From Euglena gracilis (taxonomy: Eukaryota > Euglenida > Euglenophyceae > Euglenales), in assembly GCA_039621445.1 (NCBI GenBank), contig CP154956.1, positions 54,173,143 through 54,237,142 on the forward strand: a stretch of DNA of 64,000 nucleotides, given 5' to 3'. Numbering within the stretch: position 1 is the stretch's first letter; each line of letters begins with the position of its first letter. The notes beneath the pieces were generated by a model. The model had not been told where the DNA came from and did not search any database. It was given only the letters and a program-made list of their open reading frames with translations. The position numbers and the translations under genes are program-made. This document shows, in pieces, positions 10,287 through 20,432 of the stretch.

Positions 10287-10740
10287 GGGCAGAAATTGGT
10301 CCGACTAACGTGGCAAGGGAGGGGGTTTCGCCTGTCGGCCCGCCGACAGCCGGTTTCTCAACATTCCCCCCGCGGTAGTACTCACCCTGTGGGTAGGAAG
10401 CTCCAGAAGTATGTTATTGGAACGTGAGCTAAATGTTGCAAGTCTGGAAATACAAAAGAAAAGAATGAAGGAGCAAGGCATTCCGTTCCTAAATTGTTCT
10501 GTGTACGTTACTCTCGCCCACTGCAAGCACATGTGTGTCCAATAAAGGTGTGCAGCCTTGTGTTTGCCTTCTGAATCAAATCCACGCTACAAAAGGGTCT
10601 GTTTGTGGTTTTCTTTGGATTCAGGGCAGAAAACGCCTTTTCAGTTACAAAGTTTTGTATCCTACGCCGCTATGCCAACCCAGCCACCGGCAGGAGGCGA
10701 AAAGCCGGGCCTCCGGCCCTGAGCGCTCCAGAGGCTCTTT

Positions 10741-11119
10741 TTACTGAAAAACTCTGGGGATGGGTGGTGACCGCAGGTGGGTGACAGGAAAGAAAGAGGC
10801 CCACTCGGTCGTGCCAGGCATTTCATTTAATTTTTCCGTTTCCGGTACCCTTTTGCCACTCCTTTTTCTTAAACCCCCGCCGACATTGAGTCTTTCCAAG
10901 GCTGAAGATCTGTACAAACAGAGCATTCGTGAGCAAAAAAAAAGTTGTGTACGCAATGTACACATGTCTGTGGGAAAGGGGGCCTTTGGCCAGCCCCAGG
11001 AAGATTGGGAGTGGATGCAAAAATGCACCAAATACTTCCTGATTTTGGTTCCAGAGCCTCTTGTAAGGTGCCAACATGGTGTGGAATCTCAATCCACCAA
11101 ATCCAGGAACTAAAAGCAC
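10741..11119 (-). pseudogene. Possible tyrosine recombinase remnant (copy 2)
   Basis: The minus strand carries APYKRLWNQNQEVFGAFL in one frame and CLYRSSALERLN in another, as in copy 1 at 453-831. The first resembles the N-terminal core-binding region and the second the box around the first catalytic Arg of DIRS-type tyrosine recombinases. The enzyme would join circular element DNA to the genome without making target-site duplications. The catalytic C-terminus is not recognisable, and the two motifs need a frameshift between them. Confidence 0.35.
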
Positions 11120-11132
11120 AGCATTGTATGAA

Positions 11133-11770
11133 TTATGGCCCTGGGCTTAGAAAAATGAAATAATTGTACCAAAGCGTCAGGCACTTGATCAGTTGTGGCT
11201 TCAGGGGAGGTACCATTATTTTTTCAAAATTATCCATAACAGCGTGAAAGCACTTTGATGCCGTTTTAGACTGGCTTTTTTTCTGGCATATTTTCAATGG
11301 TCTGATTACGCATTTGTTTCCCCTCCAGGAATTGCCTGAGCAAACCATGCAAAGAAGGGGCCATCTGGGGGGTGTCATTTTTTCCCCTGTGTAATTTTTG
11401 AACATGCCCATGTAGGGGGTTATTTTGAGACAGGGGGTCCCTTGCACTTTCATCTTATTAACTAGGGCAACAAGGTGGCTGAATATCAATAAGGGGTGAC
11501 CATCAAAACTTTTAAATTGGTGTGGGGAAATGCTTTCAGCCTGGGAAGAAATTTTTGAATTAAAGACGAAGGGGGGTTGGCATAAATCCCCCCCCATGTT
11601 GTCCAGTGGACATTGCAATGCATTCACTGCTGTGGCCTCCCAATGGGGCCACCTGGAAACAAATTTGGGCAGTTTATTGTTGCCTTGGGAGGCAAATAAA
11701 TATGTTTCCAGCGGAATGAAATTCAGGAAATACTGCTGTACCCATTGAAAAATCTTAGGCTCTAGGGAGT
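11133..11770 (-). pseudogene. DIRS post-RNase H domain
   Basis: The longest frame includes YLFASQGNNKLPKFVSRWPH followed by WEATAVNALQCPLDNMGG, DLCQPPFVFNSKI and, further on, PPRWPLLCMVCSGNSW. L-F-A-S-x-x-N, A-x-x-A-L and P-x-W-P are characteristic of the domain after RNase H in DIRS-like pol proteins. The upstream end joins the SINE-type insert at about 11,770, where about 40 codons linking to RNase H are missing or displaced. Many substitutions and the interrupted context indicate a dead gene. Confidence 0.55.
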
Positions 11771-12150
11771 GAGAGCTGGACCCCACGGCGTCCCGAAGGC
11801 GGAGGCGGACGCGGCGAGTCCAGGGCGATTGAAACTCCTACATCGTTCCAAAGTCTCAAGCCGATGTGAAGGGGGACGCTCCAAGGCGGAAGAGCCCGTG
11901 GAAGACGACAACACGTAAACTTCCGGCTATAGTAAACCCGAGCTGCAGGGGTCAGCAGCCTGTTGACGCAGTACTTGTGAGAGGCACTTGCCGACTACGG
12001 CTGTGTGTTGCATACCCCGAGCTGTAGAGGCCACGGCCACGGTGACAAAGTGGGCTAGTTTGGTAGGGCTCTTGAAAGGGATTGTGTGCGGCGTACGGGA
12101 GAGCCTACGGCACACCGCAGTGGTAGGTGCGGAACACCAGGACAAGTCTG

Positions 12151-12222
12151 AGCCGGAGAGATTATTGGTTATGGCGTTGGCCTCACACGCGGGAGGTCGC
12201 GGGTTCGAGACCCATGTCCCGC
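12151..12222 (+). other. tRNA-Val-like segment, SINE unit 1
   Basis: The B box GGTTCGAGACC lies at 12202-12212 and GCCTCACACGC upstream mimics a CAC anticodon loop. Stem pairing is poor, so this is a tRNA-derived promoter and not a working tRNA. Confidence 0.6.
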
Positions 12223-12734
12223 ATGTCAGCCATGTTCGATCCCGTACGGGGAGGGCACGCCGCGGGGAACGATCGGCGTACCTTCGGCTCTGTACAAGGT
12301 AGCAGGGGAGCCCGTCCAATGCCACACGAACCGGAGATCTGCGCCAGACCTCACGACGCCCGGAATGTGGAGGCGGACGCGCCGAGTCTAGGACGACTGA
12401 AACTCCTACACCGTTCCAAAGCCTCAAGCCGATGTGAAGGGGGACGCTCCAAGGCGGCAGAGCCTGTGGAAGACGACAACACGTAAACTGCCGGCAACAG
12501 TAAACCCGAGCTGCAGGGGTCAGCAGCCTGTTGACACAGTACGCATAAGAGGCACTGGCAGACTACGTCTGTGTGACGCATACCCCGAGCTGTAGGGGCC
12601 ACGGCCACGGTGACACAGTGGGCTAGTTTGGTAAGGCTCTTGGGAGGGGAGTGTGTCCGGCGGACGGGAGAGCCTACGGCACACTGCAGTGGTAGGTGCA
12701 TAACACCAAGACCAGTCTGAGCCGGAGAGATTTT

Positions 12735-12800
12735 TGGTAAATGTGTTGGCCTCACACGCGGGAGGTCGTGGGTCCGATACCCAGGTCCTGCCGTGTGAGT
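12735..12800 (+). other. tRNA-Val-like segment, SINE unit 2
   Basis: The same layout has a mutated B box, GGTCCGATACC (12771-12781): T to C at the invariant TTC and a changed tail. This unit is probably transcriptionally weak. The segment after it ends in the DIRS RNase H sequence at about 12,870. Confidence 0.55.
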
Positions 12801-12889
12801 CCTGCTGGACCCTGAACGGGCAGAGGACATACCGCGGGAATCGACCGGCGCACCTTCCGCTGTATTAAGTAATCCCCCCTGTCCATTTC

Positions 12890-13240
12890 TCATCTGCTGA
12901 TGAGGTATGCTAGACATTTGTCTGAAGGAAACCAATTTATTTGAAGGTTTATGTTGTGCGCGATGCACCATCTAAAAAAGGGTCGAAGCATTTTGTTGAA
13001 GGGGTCTTTTTTCACCCTATTTGTGACGTAATCGAAAATAACCTGACTGTCCACTGACAGGGACACGGTTTGCACGGGTTTGCTGAAACCGTTTGCTGTG
13101 TTGATTGCTGCATGCAATTCTTTGACGTTTATATGTAAAATGGAGTTTTCTCTCCAAAACTCCTTGACAGTACTTCCAGTGTGGATGTCTAACACCCCAC
13201 GAATGGGTACTGCTGTTTGAGTGCAACTCGCTGGTTGCAC
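12890..13240 (-). pseudogene. DIRS RNase H domain
   Basis: The frame runs 116 residues. It includes HINVKELHAAIN, then VSLSVDSQVIFDYVT, MLRPFFRWCIAHNINLQINW and ends FPSDKCLAYLISR. The layout D-S-Q-x-x-x-x-Y-x-T, then W-x-P-S-D or W-x-P-G-x-x-N, then A-D-x-L-S-R is that of RNase H in DIRS/Ngaro elements. Here N-x-x-A-D has become K-C-L-A-Y, so a conserved Asn and an Asp near the C-terminus are gone. The domain degrades the RNA strand during reverse transcription. It should join RT (upstream on this strand) through 13290-13440, which is frameshifted. Confidence 0.7.
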
Positions 13241-13439
13241 CTTGGGGGAAGGGTCTTCCCCCCAGGTGTCCAGAAGAATTTTTATTTCCCGTAATTGGGT
13301 TTTGATTTCTTGAGAAACGAGGTGTTTGAGTCCCAGGGGGCTTTACAATTTGTAACGAGAAAATTGGCCAGAGAATCTGTGAAAGCCCTTATAAAGTGCA
13401 GGGCCATTAGGTTGCATCTTTTTTCTCCCAAAATGGCAG

Positions 13440-14315
13440 CTAGCTTCCTTTTTGAAATGGAGTCCTTTTCACGATTTTCCCAGTTCCTGCTGTATTGTCT
13501 TGCCTTTTGGGGGGGGGCACTTGCGATTGTCCTTCTTGAAAATGCAGTTGAGACACCAGATGATTTACAATTTGGGTGGGTTGCACGGTTGATTTGACAT
13601 TTATTTTGAACCCTGAGATTAATAAATCCTTTTTTTTGTGCTCAGATGGCTTTCCAAAATGTGTTGGGTGGGAGCAACCAGTATAATGTCGTCCGGGTAA
13701 ATAAACACCAAGATGCCTCTTTTTATCCAAAGTTCTTCGAATGTTTTCATAACCCCCATGAAATCTGGGGCATCACGTTTAGGCCAAAACAGCCTGCCTG
13801 GAATTCCCAGGTCTGTCCCTCCACCTGGTGTCTTAAAATGGTCTGATGGTTGGGTTTAGTGGGGTGTTGAAATACACATCCTTTAAGTCTATTTTGGCTG
13901 CCCAGTGGCCTTTTTGCAAAATTTAGAAAATGTTCTGGATATGATCCAGTCTAAACGATTTTAGTTGGAAATGTTGATTTATTTCCCTGCAGTCGCTGGT
14001 CACTCTGCATTTTATTGTCCCCCTTTTGGTTTTGATATCAAAATCCATGGGATTAAATGCTGGGTTTTGGAATTCCCCACTCTTTTTACTGATCCAGTTT
14101 TTTCGTAGTTTCAGAAGAAATTTATCTGCCTGATTCAATTCTAGGTTGGCTCTGGTATTTGAGTGGGAGGAAAATTGGAGGGGGTTTACCCAGGGGTGTT
14201 GTATGTCATCCTTGATGAGCTGACAGGTTGCTGGGGGTGCATTCTTCAGCCACATTTTGAGCTCTTTTGGAGCCTTTGATGCAGGGGTTGCATCCCCATT
14301 GTTTCTCCTTTGCAT
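13440..14315 (-). pseudogene. DIRS reverse transcriptase, frameshifted
   Basis: Minus-strand frames give, in order, a linker with CQLIKDDIQHPWVNP, then FDIKTKRGTIKCRVTSDCRE and INQHFQLKSFRLDHIQNIF (fingers region), VFIYPDDIILVA at about 13677-13712 (the Y-x-D-D box, here Y-P-D-D) and LLISGFKINVKSTVQPTQ (thumb side). These belong to at least two frames. The A box is better kept in the sister copy at 35257-35541. In DIRS elements RT is fused to RNase H downstream, as here. It is inactive because of its frameshifts. Confidence 0.7.
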
Positions 14316-14378
14316 TTGTCTTTTCTGGCAGTGTATTTTTGGGGGGCTGGGTTGGGGTTGTTTGACATGGGACAGCCC

Positions 14379-15478
14379 CTATAGCCGGTTACATATTGGG
14401 CATTTTGAAAAGTTTAATGACGGTGGGGGGATGTGCATGCATGCCCTCACTCTCTTCTCACACTCTCTCTGGGGGATCTTGTTGTTGGTTTCCATACCAT
14501 AGGGCTTACTGCCGCCGTATTGCCTAACTGGCCTTGTTGCTGTTGATCTGGCTGGTTTCCATACCGCAGGGGATCCTCTGAGTCTCCCCCTTGACAAATT
14601 CACTTTGGAATGAAGAAGCGTAAGTGCTTTTAGGGGCTTCTCCCCCTTCCACCTGATCCTCCTTGGGGAAAACTGGGGTTCCCTCTTCCTCCTGTGGCTG
14701 ATGATTTATGTAAAGAGCCCCTCTGGGGCTGCCCCTTAGCATCTGACCCCAGTGGCCCTTGCGTAATCAGCCCAGCGGGCTTGAAAATGAATAGCCGCAA
14801 TTGCCCTGGTGTGTTGCCTTCACGGCCTGGGGAATGCCGTCGTGGCCCAGCAGGTGTTGGCCGCCTTGGACCTGCTTTGAAAGGGTCCCCTGCCCGTGTT
14901 GAATGGTCTTGACCCCCCTTGGGTCTTGGGCATCTTTGTCTGTCCTTGGCTCCCATGCCCAATTGAAATCTCGGGGGGCAGTGAAGCCCCTGCCTCTTTG
15001 TGGGGAACGTGGAAAAGGCTTTTTAAAAAGAATTTTCTGGCAGAACTTTTGGTTGACCTCTCCCAGTGGGGGTTGACTTTAAATACTGGCCTCCATGGCC
15101 TCTGTGATGCTCTCCCCCTTGGCCTTGGTTCCATCTGCCCATGTGGGCTCTGGCCCACTGGCCTGAATTCCTGGCTGGCATTTTGAAGTGTCAGGGTTCT
15201 TGGCCCTGGAAGATCCGTCTGGACTGGGCCCTGTTAGACCTGTCTGGGCTGGGCCTTGGAAGGCCTGGGGCCGTTGGCCCACTTACCCTTTCTGGACTTC
15301 TTGACCTCGGTCTGCCAAGGGCTGTGGTCACTGGGGAGGTTTGCCTGTTGTGAAATTTGTGAGAGGGGTAGGGAAGGGGTGACCACAGCTTGCCACGGAT
15401 TGTCCGAATCTCCAGGGTCTCCAGCTGCTGCGGCCACCACTGCCTGGGGTGGTAATACCAATTACTTCCCCAATTCAT
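14379..15478 (-). pseudogene. DIRS gag-like region, broken
   Basis: Overlapping minus-strand frames align with the longer ORFs at 37316-38256. Shared stretches include SQISQQANLPSDHSPWQT, GSQGQTKMPKTQGGSRPF and GEGTPVFPKEDQVEGGE-like sequence. The proteins are Pro/Gly/Arg/Gln-rich with no CCHC knuckle, as is common for DIRS gag. No one frame spans the region, so I infer two or more frameshifts. It lies upstream of RT on the same strand. Confidence 0.45.
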
Positions 15479-15639
15479 CTTTCATTGAAGCCGTTTGCTT
15501 TTTTTGAAGGTTGGGTCTCATCAGGTTCTTCCCGTTCGGAAATTTGAATTTGAATTTCTTTGGTGACTTCGTAGTCTTTGGTTGAGGTGTTCTCCTTTCT
15601 TCTGGGTGTCGACCGGCAGTTTAAGAATCAGCAAATTCC

Positions 15640-15790
15640 GGCGAAAAGAAGGAACTAAGCAGGGACTCCTAACCCAACGCTCCACAATCAAACAACAGAT
15701 CGCCGGCGAGCAAGGCATGGTCCCACAAGGGCAAATTTCGGGGCCCGAGGTGTTAATGCAAGGTGGACGTCGGGCTGTGCACAGCTGAGC
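15640..15790 (+). repeat. Repeated 5'-end block encoding M-x-x-QGQ
   Basis: A block with CGCCGGCGAGCAAGGCATGG and then ACAAGGGCAAA recurs at 38430-38500 and about 38918-38970. Each copy holds an ATG in the same context, starting MVPQGQ here and MASQGQ in the others. The three small frames differ downstream. It may be a promoter plus first-exon unit belonging to an element whose coding part follows (here the plus-strand gag-like ORF at 15848). Function is unknown. Confidence 0.5.
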
Positions 15791-15847
15791 ACTGCTTACC
15801 TGTGGCTGGGCTGCACCCGCACTGGCCTTCGCGCGCAAGAATCTGCA

Positions 15848-16790
15848 GTGTCCAACCGCCGAGAGTTCAGAAGTCAGAGACAACTTGAAAAGAAGATTAA
15901 GATCCAGTTCAGAGATCAGGAAAGTTTCTCAACTACGTCATCTGACTATCTTCATACCGAAATGTCATTTTTTGTTTTCGTCTTTGCAGGCAGTTTCGTA
16001 GTTTTGGCAGGCAGACAACCCACAGTTACGTTCCTTAAACCCCAGAACACACCTTATTTCAGCCAATTTTTTCCCCACAGGTTTTCTGCACGGGTGCGAA
16101 AAATTATCTGCAGATGGAGCAAATTGTTCAAGAACGAATCAGACAAAAAATTTGAGAATCTGAAAATGGAAATGTGGGGCAAAGTCAAAACCAAGGGCAA
16201 CAACCAGCCCCCCCAGGCCCCCAAAGACAACCAATTTGAAGAACATGTTTCAATAGGAGCTGAAGAGGAGGCAACCCCCACTGATTGGACTGCTGTCTTA
16301 CTCCCCACACACGTTAACCTCTCCCATACTTGTGCCCTAGCATTTAGCCAAAGGCTGGCCTCCCCTCCCCCCGTTGATCTTCTGAAAGCATCTTCTGAGG
16401 ATCTGAAAATGTACGTGGGAGTACCCCGGGCCCCCCAGCCAGAAGGAAACGGTTGGATCAAAACCTTTTTAAGGCCCAGAAAAAAGCTGAAAATGCTCCA
16501 AATATGTTGGTGCACACTGTAGACACAGATGATTTGGAGCATTTGAATGCCACCTCACCATGGATAAGAAGTTTGTGGCAGGACTTGCAGGAAATCAGGA
16601 GATATTTACAATTGCAGAAAACAATCAATCCTCCAGTATGGACCCCAGACCTGACTTAACAACCACCATGTTGTTAACAGAGGAGGAAGAAAAACGGTTG
16701 AAACAAAGAACGCAACAATCCCAGCACAGGGGCAGGGGTATAACGAACAGCAGACGTCAGAAGAACAGACACAGAAGCAGATAAAACTTT
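15848..16790 (+). pseudogene. gag-like region of plus-strand DIRS element
   Basis: One frame (15848-16522) encodes RLASPPPVDLLKASSEDLKM near its end. A second frame (16453-16659) continues with LFKAQKKAENAPNMLVHTVD and SLWQDLQEIRRYLQLQKTIN, and a third (16560-16784) ends in a basic QHRGRGITNSRRQKNRHRSR tail. The frame changes at about 16470 and 16650 suggest two 1-base shifts. A basic Arg/Gly-rich C-terminus suits nucleic-acid binding. An acceptor-like TTTTTCCCCACAG at 16067-16079 raises the possibility of an intron at the 5' end. Confidence 0.45.
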
Positions 16791-16993
16791 CGTAATCTGA
16801 AAGGAAAAGGAAAGGGGAAAGGGCGGGGAAAGGCAAGGGGAACCAGTAATGATGGCGACCTAGTGCAGATGGACCCACACCTTCACCAGGGTCTACCGGA
16901 AAACATTTTGAACAGTGAGTCACCGTTACAAAAAGAAAATAAATCACAATCCTGCTGGAACAAAACAGAAAACGCACCCCACAATGCACGTGG

Positions 16994-17790
16994 ATGGGTC
17001 CACGAGAAAAACTGGAACGCTGGGTCACGTTTGGGGCAGACAAAGTGTTGGTGCAAGCAATCAAAAAAGTGGTGAAAGTACCAATGTTCAGCATCCCAAG
17101 GCTGCAGAAAAACACAGAAACTTCAGATTTCACACCAGCCACACAGGAAACCGTTACCGAGTACTTGAACACAGGTGCAATCAGACCCCTCACAAACGAG
17201 GAGTGGGCAAAAACCCGCCTGTGGACACCAACATTGACCAAAGATAAAAAAGAAACTGGAAAAATCAGGTTGATCCCAGACCTCAGGAACCTGAACCAGT
17301 GCCACAACGTTCCACGACACAAGACAGACACATGGAAGACCATGCTGCAGACTCTGAAGCAAAAAGATTTGCACTGGGAGATAACTCTGGACATCAAATC
17401 ACTTTTCCACCACTTGCAGGTGCACCCCCACATTCAGAGGTGGATGCGTTTCAAAATCGGGAAAAACGCTTTTCAGATACAGGCCCTTCCATTTGGATGG
17501 GCTCGCACCTCCTGGTGATCACAGAAACTGACAAAACGACTAACGGCCTGGCTGAACCAGAGAAACATACCACATGTGCGGTATGTGGAGGACATTCTTC
17601 TGCTCGTGGAGACAGCAGAATCCACCAGGTTGAGGGCAGCTGCCATCATCGAACAACTGACAAAGTGTGGGATCAGGCTGAAGGGAGAATAGACAATGCA
17701 CGAACCAGAACAGACAATGACGTACCTGGGACACCAGATCGACCTGACAACAAACAAAATCAGGCGCCCTGCAACACAAGAACCAACTGA
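16994..17790 (+). pseudogene. DIRS-like reverse transcriptase with YVED box
   Basis: The first frame (to 17518) reads GKIRLIPDLRNLNQ, then LDIKSLFHHLQV (A box, catalytic Asp kept) and FQIQALPFGW. After a shift near 17515 the sequence continues with HVRYVEDILLLVETAE, then KCGIRLKGE and MTYLGHQIDLTTNKIR. The Y-x-D-D catalytic box therefore reads Y-V-E-D here (TAT GTG GAG GAC, about 17579-17590), with Glu for the first Asp. This would be expected to cripple polymerisation. The enzyme is followed directly by RNase H at 17853. Confidence 0.7.
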
Positions 17791-17852
17791 CGTTGACTCA
17801 GATCAAACACCAACTGAAGGGACAGAGGTCCTAACCCAGGGCACCGGCTAGC

Positions 17853-18844
17853 TTGGCAGGCAACCTGCTGGATGCCTGTTACAGCAACATTGCTTTGCAG
17901 GGTCTGCCAGCTCAACTGATGAAACAAGCTGCCAAGGCGGTCACAGCCAATTTTCACAAACTGGGATTTTGCAGCAAGAACAAATGTTGGAACCTGGTCA
18001 GGGAAAAAACACCAGCAGTGAAGGACATGCTGCAGCAGGTCCTCCAGGCGACACAGCATCCAGTACCCAGACAATTAAGACCAAACACACAGCTGCCGTT
18101 CACCATCACAACATATGCCAGCAACAAGGGATGGATGGCAGTTTTGACCCAAGAAGGCAAAGAACTTCAGACCAGTGCAAAAATGTTGACAAACAGACAG
18201 AAAAAACTGCACACCACCTTGCAAGCTTTGGCAAGCGCCAAAGGGGTTCAATTTCTGGCTCCACACCTGCCAAACGACTGCGAACTGACCATACAGACAG
18301 ACGCCTCAAGCACAATGTGGTGTTGGGAAAACGGTTCCAAGGGGCACAGCTTGAACTAGCCAATAAAGGCCCAGCTCCAAACATCACACTCCAGGAATAT
18401 CTTCACGAGTGTCAACCACATTGCAGGACAGACAAACGAATGGGCAAATTGGCTGTCCAGAAACCCAGATCCATAAAATTACGCTTTGGACCACGAGATT
18501 TTTCAGCAGGTGCTGAAACATTTCAGGTGCCAGCCACAGGTGGACATTTTTGCAAACCATCAGAACAAGCGACAGATAGACGCTTCCTGGAGGGTGCACC
18601 CCCGGTCACTGGGGAATGCATCGGATTTGAACTGGGGGAAGTTGTTCAGTTGGGTCAACCCCCCCGGGACGTAATCAACAGGACACTGCAAAAAATTCAA
18701 CAGGATAAGGCCAGGGCGCTGGTCTGTCTACCAATGTGGCCAGCCCAACATTGGTGGAGGACATTGATTTCACTGCACGTCCAAAAGCCACTGATAATCA
18801 AAGGTAAGGAAATTTTCAGAAACCAATACTGGCAAAAAATGTAA
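17853..18844 (+). pseudogene. DIRS-like RNase H and following domain
   Basis: The first frame (17853-18359) includes FTITTYASNKGWMAVLTQEG, then KMLTNRQKKLHTTLQALASA and LTIQTDASSTMW. Other frames continue with NHIAGQTNEWANWLS (end of RNase H; A-D has become A-N), then QPQVDIFANHQNKRQIDASW, VNPPGT, and LVCLPMWPAQHWWRTLISL. The last two match the N-P-P and C-P-x-W-P-x-x-x-W-W segments of the domain after RNase H in DIRS/PAT proteins. At least three frame changes occur. Confidence 0.65.
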
Positions 18845-18959
18845 CCACCACACTGGGCAACCCTTTTGATTATTGTTGAAGGATGACTTTTCTCAGCCTG
18901 CCACAGGTCCGTAAAGGAATCAGACAGCTATAAAGCCAACATGACATCCCCCTGTCCAC

Positions 18960-19330
18960 CAGAATTTCATGGATTGAAGATGCCCTCCAGGCATCTTCCA
19001 ACCCCAGGGGAGTGGTGTTGCTCAGGCAGGGAAAAAGAAGGTTGCAGCAGGCCACAAAAAAGGGCAAATGCCCAGTGACCTTTGATATCCAACCTCTTCT
19101 GGATTTGGCTTTCCCCATTGTTGACGATGCACCTCCAGGTGTGCCTGATGTTTCACTGTTGATTCCTCAAGATCGTTTGACAACAATGATAAGAAGTTGT
19201 GATTGTGCAGCATTAGTGTGGGGACTGTTCTTTTTTAATGATCAGTATTTTGGTCGTTGCACGTCCCAAATCGGTTTTTTGGAGACTTTAACGTCCCAAA
19301 CCGTGTGTTGCAAAAGCTGGTCAAGTAAGT
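18960..19330 (+). pseudogene. Possible tyrosine-recombinase fragment of DIRS element
   Basis: The frame reads RISWIEDALQASSNPRGV, then VTFDIQPLLDLAFPI and, after a linker, LTTMIRSCDCAALVW. The last resembles the first catalytic Arg box (M-x-R-S-x-D-x-x-x-L). The His/Arg/Tyr half is absent, since the frame runs into an unrelated repeat at about 19,388. The position after the post-RNase H domain is the expected one. The match is weak and rests on pattern and gene order. Confidence 0.35.
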
Positions 19331-19387
19331 TTCTTGGGAAAATTTATTCTTATTTCGACACGAAAAAGACCCAGGACTTTGTTTGGT

Positions 19388-19606
19388 CGGTAGACACTCT
19401 GCTACCATGTTTCACACCCGTGCTGCCATGTCCCCCGGCAGCACTGCGGTGAAGCGGAAACCCCCGGGCCGGGCCAGTTTCCGGCGTAGGATCGTTTTTT
19501 GGCTCCTCGAGCCGACTTGTGTCGGAAATTTTTTCCCATTTTGCACCCCCCTGTGGCCGAAACTGGGCCATCATTTCCAAGGAGAAACTTCCCAGTGGAC
19601 CCTCCC
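19388..19606 (-). repeat. Inverted copy of the 23.42-23.63 kb block
   Basis: Read on the minus strand this block encodes MMAQFRPQGGAKWEKISDTS and continues through RLEEPKNDPTPETGP, matching the plus-strand frame at 23440-23610 with a few substitutions. The two copies point away from each other and bracket about 3.8 kb holding the chromovirus integrase. They could be terminal inverted repeats of one element or two copies of one unit in opposite orientation. Confidence 0.75.
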
Positions 19607-19636
19607 CGAATCCTGAGTAGGTGAACGAAACGGATA

Positions 19637-20245
19637 GTGATGGTTGCCAGAGCCAAACGCCTCGTCGAAGTTCGGGGTGTTGGGCTTCGGCGTCTTCCTT
19701 GGGTGCCGGTTTGCCTCCCCTTAGTGTGGTGGCAAACCATGCACACCGTTATGGGGGGGTTCCTTCCCCCATTTGAAAATTTGGCAATATGGCTTAGCCC
19801 AGGCAAACCGACAGGGCAATCTCAAATCCACATTGCCAATTACCCCCCCTCCAATACTTGGAGAAGCTTGTCAAGAGAACAAACCCACGGTTGTGCTTCT
19901 GGTGGTTTGTCCTCTTTAAGAAATTTTGGTGAAACTTCCAAACCGGAATCCACCGACAACAACACAAGCAAAACGGTTGGCAATCATGCACTCATTCAAC
20001 GTTTTGCTTTTGATGTTGTTGGCAATATCCCTTCCCGTTCCGGGGTGGGATCCTTTGATTGGAAAACTCCCACCCGTATAAAAAATAAGATTCCCGGCTG
20101 GTTTCCCCCTAGCCACGAGAATCCTTCATTCCCCTTTGAAATCCTTTCACGGGAGTTCAATGGAAAATGGCAAAAAATCAACAGGGGCAATGAAATGTCC
20201 TCGATTGCCCACACCAGCCTCACCCAAACTAGGGTGTGGTGGTGA
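19637..20245 (+). other. Spacer between repeat and LTR, no supported gene
   Basis: A 202-residue open frame starts without a convincing domain. On the minus strand this stretch would be the 3' LTR side of the chromovirus. No second LTR copy could be found in the window to define its end, so I leave the plus-strand frame unassigned. Confidence 0.3.
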
Positions 20246-20408
20246 ATGAAAACTTCAGCGGAGAAATGAAAAAATGAAACCAACGACGAGGAAACTCCCG
20301 TCATTTTTCCCAGGGCCTTAGCCCTGTGATGGGGTCCACCTGCATCTGTGAAGGGGAATAGATTGGGACCTCCCCCTCCCCAGGCAACCACTCCAGGCCC
20401 TTTTTCAC

Positions 20409-20432
20409 ATCTCCTTTTCCTCCTTTTTTAGG
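20409..20432 (-). promoter_or_regulatory. Polypurine tract and 3' LTR start
   Basis: Just after the integrase stop, the minus strand reads AAAAAAGGAGGAAAAGGAGA and then TGTGAAAAAGG. A purine run followed by TG is the usual junction of an LTR retrotransposon's polypurine tract (plus-strand primer) with the 3' LTR. The TG corresponds to 20409-20408. Confidence 0.6.

Larger units (their letters stand above)
11780..12865 (+). repeat. tRNA-Val-like SINE-type tandem dimer (copy 2)
   Basis: Two units repeat about 565 bp apart (GGAGGCGGACGCG at 11803 and 12368). Both keep a tRNA-like segment (12151-12222 and 12735-12800). Unit landmarks in order are CGATGTGAAG, GACGACAACACGTAAACT, CCCGAGCTGCAGGGGTCAG, CACGGCCACGGTGACA, then the tRNA-like part. 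The dimer interrupts the minus-strand DIRS pol gene between RNase H and the following domain. Orientation is taken from the Pol III boxes. Confidence 0.7.
10287..15660 (-). mobile_element. DIRS1-like retroelement, longer degenerate copy
   Basis: Read on the minus strand, the order is gag-like (15478-14379), reverse transcriptase (14315-13440), RNase H (13240-12890), post-RNase H domain (11770-11133) and a possible tyrosine recombinase (11119-10741). That is the DIRS order. No DDE integrase or LTR is visible. A SINE-type dimer (11780-12865) splits RNase H from the next domain. Every gene carries frameshifts or stops. The 1-2790 and 34970-38390 regions are partial copies of the same family. Confidence 0.75.
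15840..19335 (+). mobile_element. Second DIRS-like element, plus strand
   Basis: In order, it contains a gag-like region (15848-16790), reverse transcriptase (16994-17790), RNase H with the post-RNase H domain (17853-18844) and a possible tyrosine-recombinase fragment (18960-19330). Its proteins differ clearly from the minus-strand family next door. No LTR or DDE integrase was found. At least four frameshifts separate the pieces. The two DIRS families lie head to head around 15.66-15.84 kb. Confidence 0.7.

Noticed and set aside
19996-20391. Protein extension of the integrase past its stop
   Set aside because: The frame is open after the TAA, but the stretch begins with a polypurine tract and LTR-like TG, so it is most likely non-coding.
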